Below, piece by piece: positions 49,844 through 51,408 of a stretch of DNA of 51,408 bases. The notes beneath the pieces were generated by a model that had not been told where the DNA came from, ran no database searches, and was given only the letters and a program-made list of their open reading frames with translations. Position 1 is the stretch's first letter. Every line of letters begins with the position of its first letter. The DNA is from Chloroflexota bacterium (lineage in GTDB: Bacteria; Chloroflexota; UBA6077; SHYK01), in assembly GCA_035652535.1 (NCBI GenBank), contig DASRDP010000110.1, positions 1 through 51,408 of the forward strand, read 5' to 3'. Both the position numbers and the translations under genes were made by a program.

Positions 49844-51387
49844 GGCCCGTGCCGACGAAACACTTCCCGACCGTTCGGGTACCAGCGCGTCGACGTTTCC
49901 CACACCATCAGCGCGTCGCTCCCATCGAACGCGGCGGGATCGCCCGCCCCGGGACGACTGTGCTCCAGCAGGAACGAGGGATCGGGCGTCGGCGCCGCCC
50001 GGCGCCAGGCGGTCGAGAGGCGCACCAAGGCGGCGACCGGCGGCATGCTCGCGTCCGCGTTCTCCTCCACCGACCGAATCAGCGCCGTGGCGAACGCCGA
50101 ACTCGTGAACGGGCTCACGAAATCCCGGTCCGCGTAGAAGGCGAGCGTCCCGACCTCGCCGGTCACGGCGATTCGATCACGCCGGTCTGTGTGATCGCGG
50201 ACCCACAGGCCGATCTCGCGGTACTGGGCCATCGTCGCCCAGTTGGAGTGGATGAACGGCTCCCGAATGGGATAGCCCACGGCCAGCACCAGCGCCACCA
50301 GCGCGGCGACCGGCGGCAAGGCGCCGACGAGCGTCGTCAGCGCCGCGCCGCGCACGCGATCCCGCAGCTCCGCGACGCCCAGCGCGCCGACCAGCTCCAG
50401 CGGAACGACCTCCTGCAGGTAATACCACTGGAAGGCCCACACGCGAAGCAGGCTGTACGCGACGAAGTGGGTGGCGGCGTACGCCAGCAGCAGGAGGGCC
50501 GCGCCGCGCACCTCCCCTCGCCGCGACCGGAGGGCGAGGACCGCGAAGGGCGCGAGGATCAGCGAGCCGAGGGTCGCCAGCGGGTACGCCCGCGCGTAGT
50601 TCTGCCAACCGTTGGCGTAGCGGTCCGAGACGAACGCGCCCTCCGCGACTTTCAGGATGAGGGTGTCGGGCACAACCCAGCCGAGCTGCGTCCACGAGAA
50701 CGCCACCCACGGGCCGATGACGCCGAGGAAGAGCGCCGCGTGCTCCCAGCGAAGCCGCCGCTGCGCCATGAGCAGCCCGCCCAGCAGGATCGCCAGCAGC
50801 AGGGCGTCCGGCCGAGCGAGCGCCGCCAGCCCCAGGAAGACGGCCATCAACCCGAATCGCTCCGCGAGCCAGCACCAGACGACCGCGAGGAGGAGCGCCG
50901 CGGAGAGGAGCCCCTCGAGCCCGAGGCTGGAGAGCACCAGGGGGTTCGTGGCGACGGCGACGGTGGCGACCACCGCGAACACCGGCGAGCCGAACAGGCG
51001 CCGCGCCAGCGAACGGGCCGCGACGGACAGCGCGAGCAGCTCCAGCGCCGAAGCCACCACTACCGCGCCGGTGTACGAGCCGAGCGCGCGCCCCATCGCG
51101 CCCAGAAGGACGACGTCGAGGGGCGAGGTCGCCGTGTTCGCGACCTGCCCGGGGAACATCCCCCACGTGCCGGAGGTGAACAAGGTGCGCGCATAGGTGA
51201 GGGTGATGAACGCGTCGTCCACGTACGGAAGGTTCAGGACGCGCAGGGAGAGCGCGAAGGCGAGCCCCAGCGCGACCCACGGAAGCAGGCCCCGGCCCGG
51301 CAGCGAGGACACCATCCGCGCGCCATCCAGCGGACCGGGAGCGAACACCATCCGCGCGCCATCCAGCGGACCGGGAGCGAACACCAT
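49840..51387 (-). CDS. GT-C glycosyltransferase-like membrane protein (start near or beyond window edge)
   Basis: At least 490 residues, with about ten membrane helices and a soluble C-terminus. NLPYVDDAFITLTYARTLFTSG with QVANTATSPLDVVLLGAMG is the first loop of the arabinofuranosyltransferase AftB-like and related GT-C families, with the catalytic-type Asp-Asp pair. A C-terminal ASMPPVAALVRLSTAWRR domain follows. The N-terminus lies in 36-bp repeats, each holding an in-frame ATG (51315, 51351, 51387), and the frame is open to the window edge; ATG 51315 gives the shortest sensible protein. The stop overlaps the next gene's GTG. Confidence 0.7.
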   Translation of the reverse strand: MVFAPGPLDGARMVFAPGPLDGARMVSSLPGRGLLPWVALGLAFALSLRVLNLPYVDDAFITLTYARTLFTSGTWGMFPGQVANTATSPLDVVLLGAMGRALGSYTGAVVVASALELLALSVAARSLARRLFGSPVFAVVATVAVATNPLVLSSLGLEGLLSAALLLAVVWCWLAERFGLMAVFLGLAALARPDALLLAILLGGLLMAQRRLRWEHAALFLGVIGPWVAFSWTQLGWVVPDTLILKVAEGAFVSDRYANGWQNYARAYPLATLGSLILAPFAVLALRSRRGEVRGAALLLLAYAATHFVAYSLLRVWAFQWYYLQEVVPLELVGALGVAELRDRVRGAALTTLVGALPPVAALVALVLAVGYPIREPFIHSNWATMAQYREIGLWVRDHTDRRDRIAVTGEVGTLAFYADRDFVSPFTSSAFATALIRSVEENADASMPPVAALVRLSTAWRRAAPTPDPSFLLEHSRPGAGDPAAFDGSDALMVWETSTRWYPNGREVFRRHGP

Positions 51388-51408
51388 CCGCGCGCCATCC
51401 AGCGGACC
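51311..51408 (+). repeat. Tandem 36-bp direct repeats at the right edge
   Basis: Identical 36-bp units start at 51311, 51347 and 51383 (ACCATCCGCGCGCC...); the last is cut by the window edge after 26 bp. On the minus strand each encodes MVFAPGPLDGAR and offers an in-frame ATG. Confidence 0.9.

Noticed and set aside
1-51408. Insertion sequences, integrases or phage genes
   Set aside because: No transposase, integrase or phage structural protein motif was found in any plausible frame.

Overview
The window is high-GC bacterial chromosome, densely coding, with many start/stop overlaps (ATGA, GTGA, TTGA). It has no phage genes, transposases or CRISPR array. A Tad/Flp pilus locus with no outer-membrane secretin, -10 boxes (TATAAT/TAGAAT) directly in front of start codons, and many GT-C-type membrane glycosyltransferases fit a monoderm such as a Chloroflexota member. 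That placement is inference; no rRNA gene is present to confirm it.

Layout. 1-3.2 kb: a partial PEP mutase/isocitrate-lyase-family gene, an orphan family-5 solute-binding protein, two decayed gene fragments (HAD phosphatase and PIN toxin C-termini) and tRNA-Leu(CAA). 3.3-8.8 kb: fabI, a small convergent transcription unit that looks like a structured RNA with a 14-codon peptide, then murI, divergent from a one-carbon pair (fchA-like cyclodeaminase, folD), an M28 peptidase, an acylphosphatase and a dienelactone-hydrolase-like protein. 8.8-14 kb (minus strand): histidine phosphatase, nadC, a TusA-like protein and a very large secreted glycoside-hydrolase-like protein with four C-terminal repeats. 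14-16.8 kb: a GT4 glycosyltransferase, a methyltransferase and rsmI. 16.9-23 kb: a purine operon guaA-purD/purE fusion-purB-purC-purS that ends abruptly at purS, facing a frameshifted membrane-protein remnant. 23.4-27.7 kb: tyrS followed by a GT-C-like protein, and a divergent MptB-like mannosyltransferase. 27.8-33.5 kb (minus strand): a his operon, hisS/hisZ-like-hisG-hisD-hisC-hisB. 33.6-41.2 kb: a LuxR-type regulator with a degenerate receiver, two Flp pilins, cpaB, cpaE, cpaF, tadB, tadC and a DUF192 protein. 41.3-51.4 kb: six large polytopic membrane proteins, three per strand, converging near 46.28 kb. They form tandem paralogue families, one with an in-frame stop and two carrying short tandem DNA repeats.

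How the parts work together. The purine genes cover GMP synthesis and several IMP steps, and the fchA/folD pair would supply the 10-formyl-THF those steps use. FolD lacks the catalytic lysine needed for cyclohydrolase activity, which the adjacent FchA-like protein could replace. The his operon gives steps from PRPP to histidinol and histidine, with a divergent HisRS-like protein at its head. The Tad genes encode an inner-membrane pilus machine, and the GT-C cluster behind it suggests cell-surface glycan or glycoprotein assembly. The strongest candidates for something undescribed are the three-arm RNA/peptide unit near 4.2 kb, the FolD/FchA division of labour, the PurD-PurE fusion, the pseudo-receiver regulator beside the pilus, and the HisRS-like protein of uncertain function.
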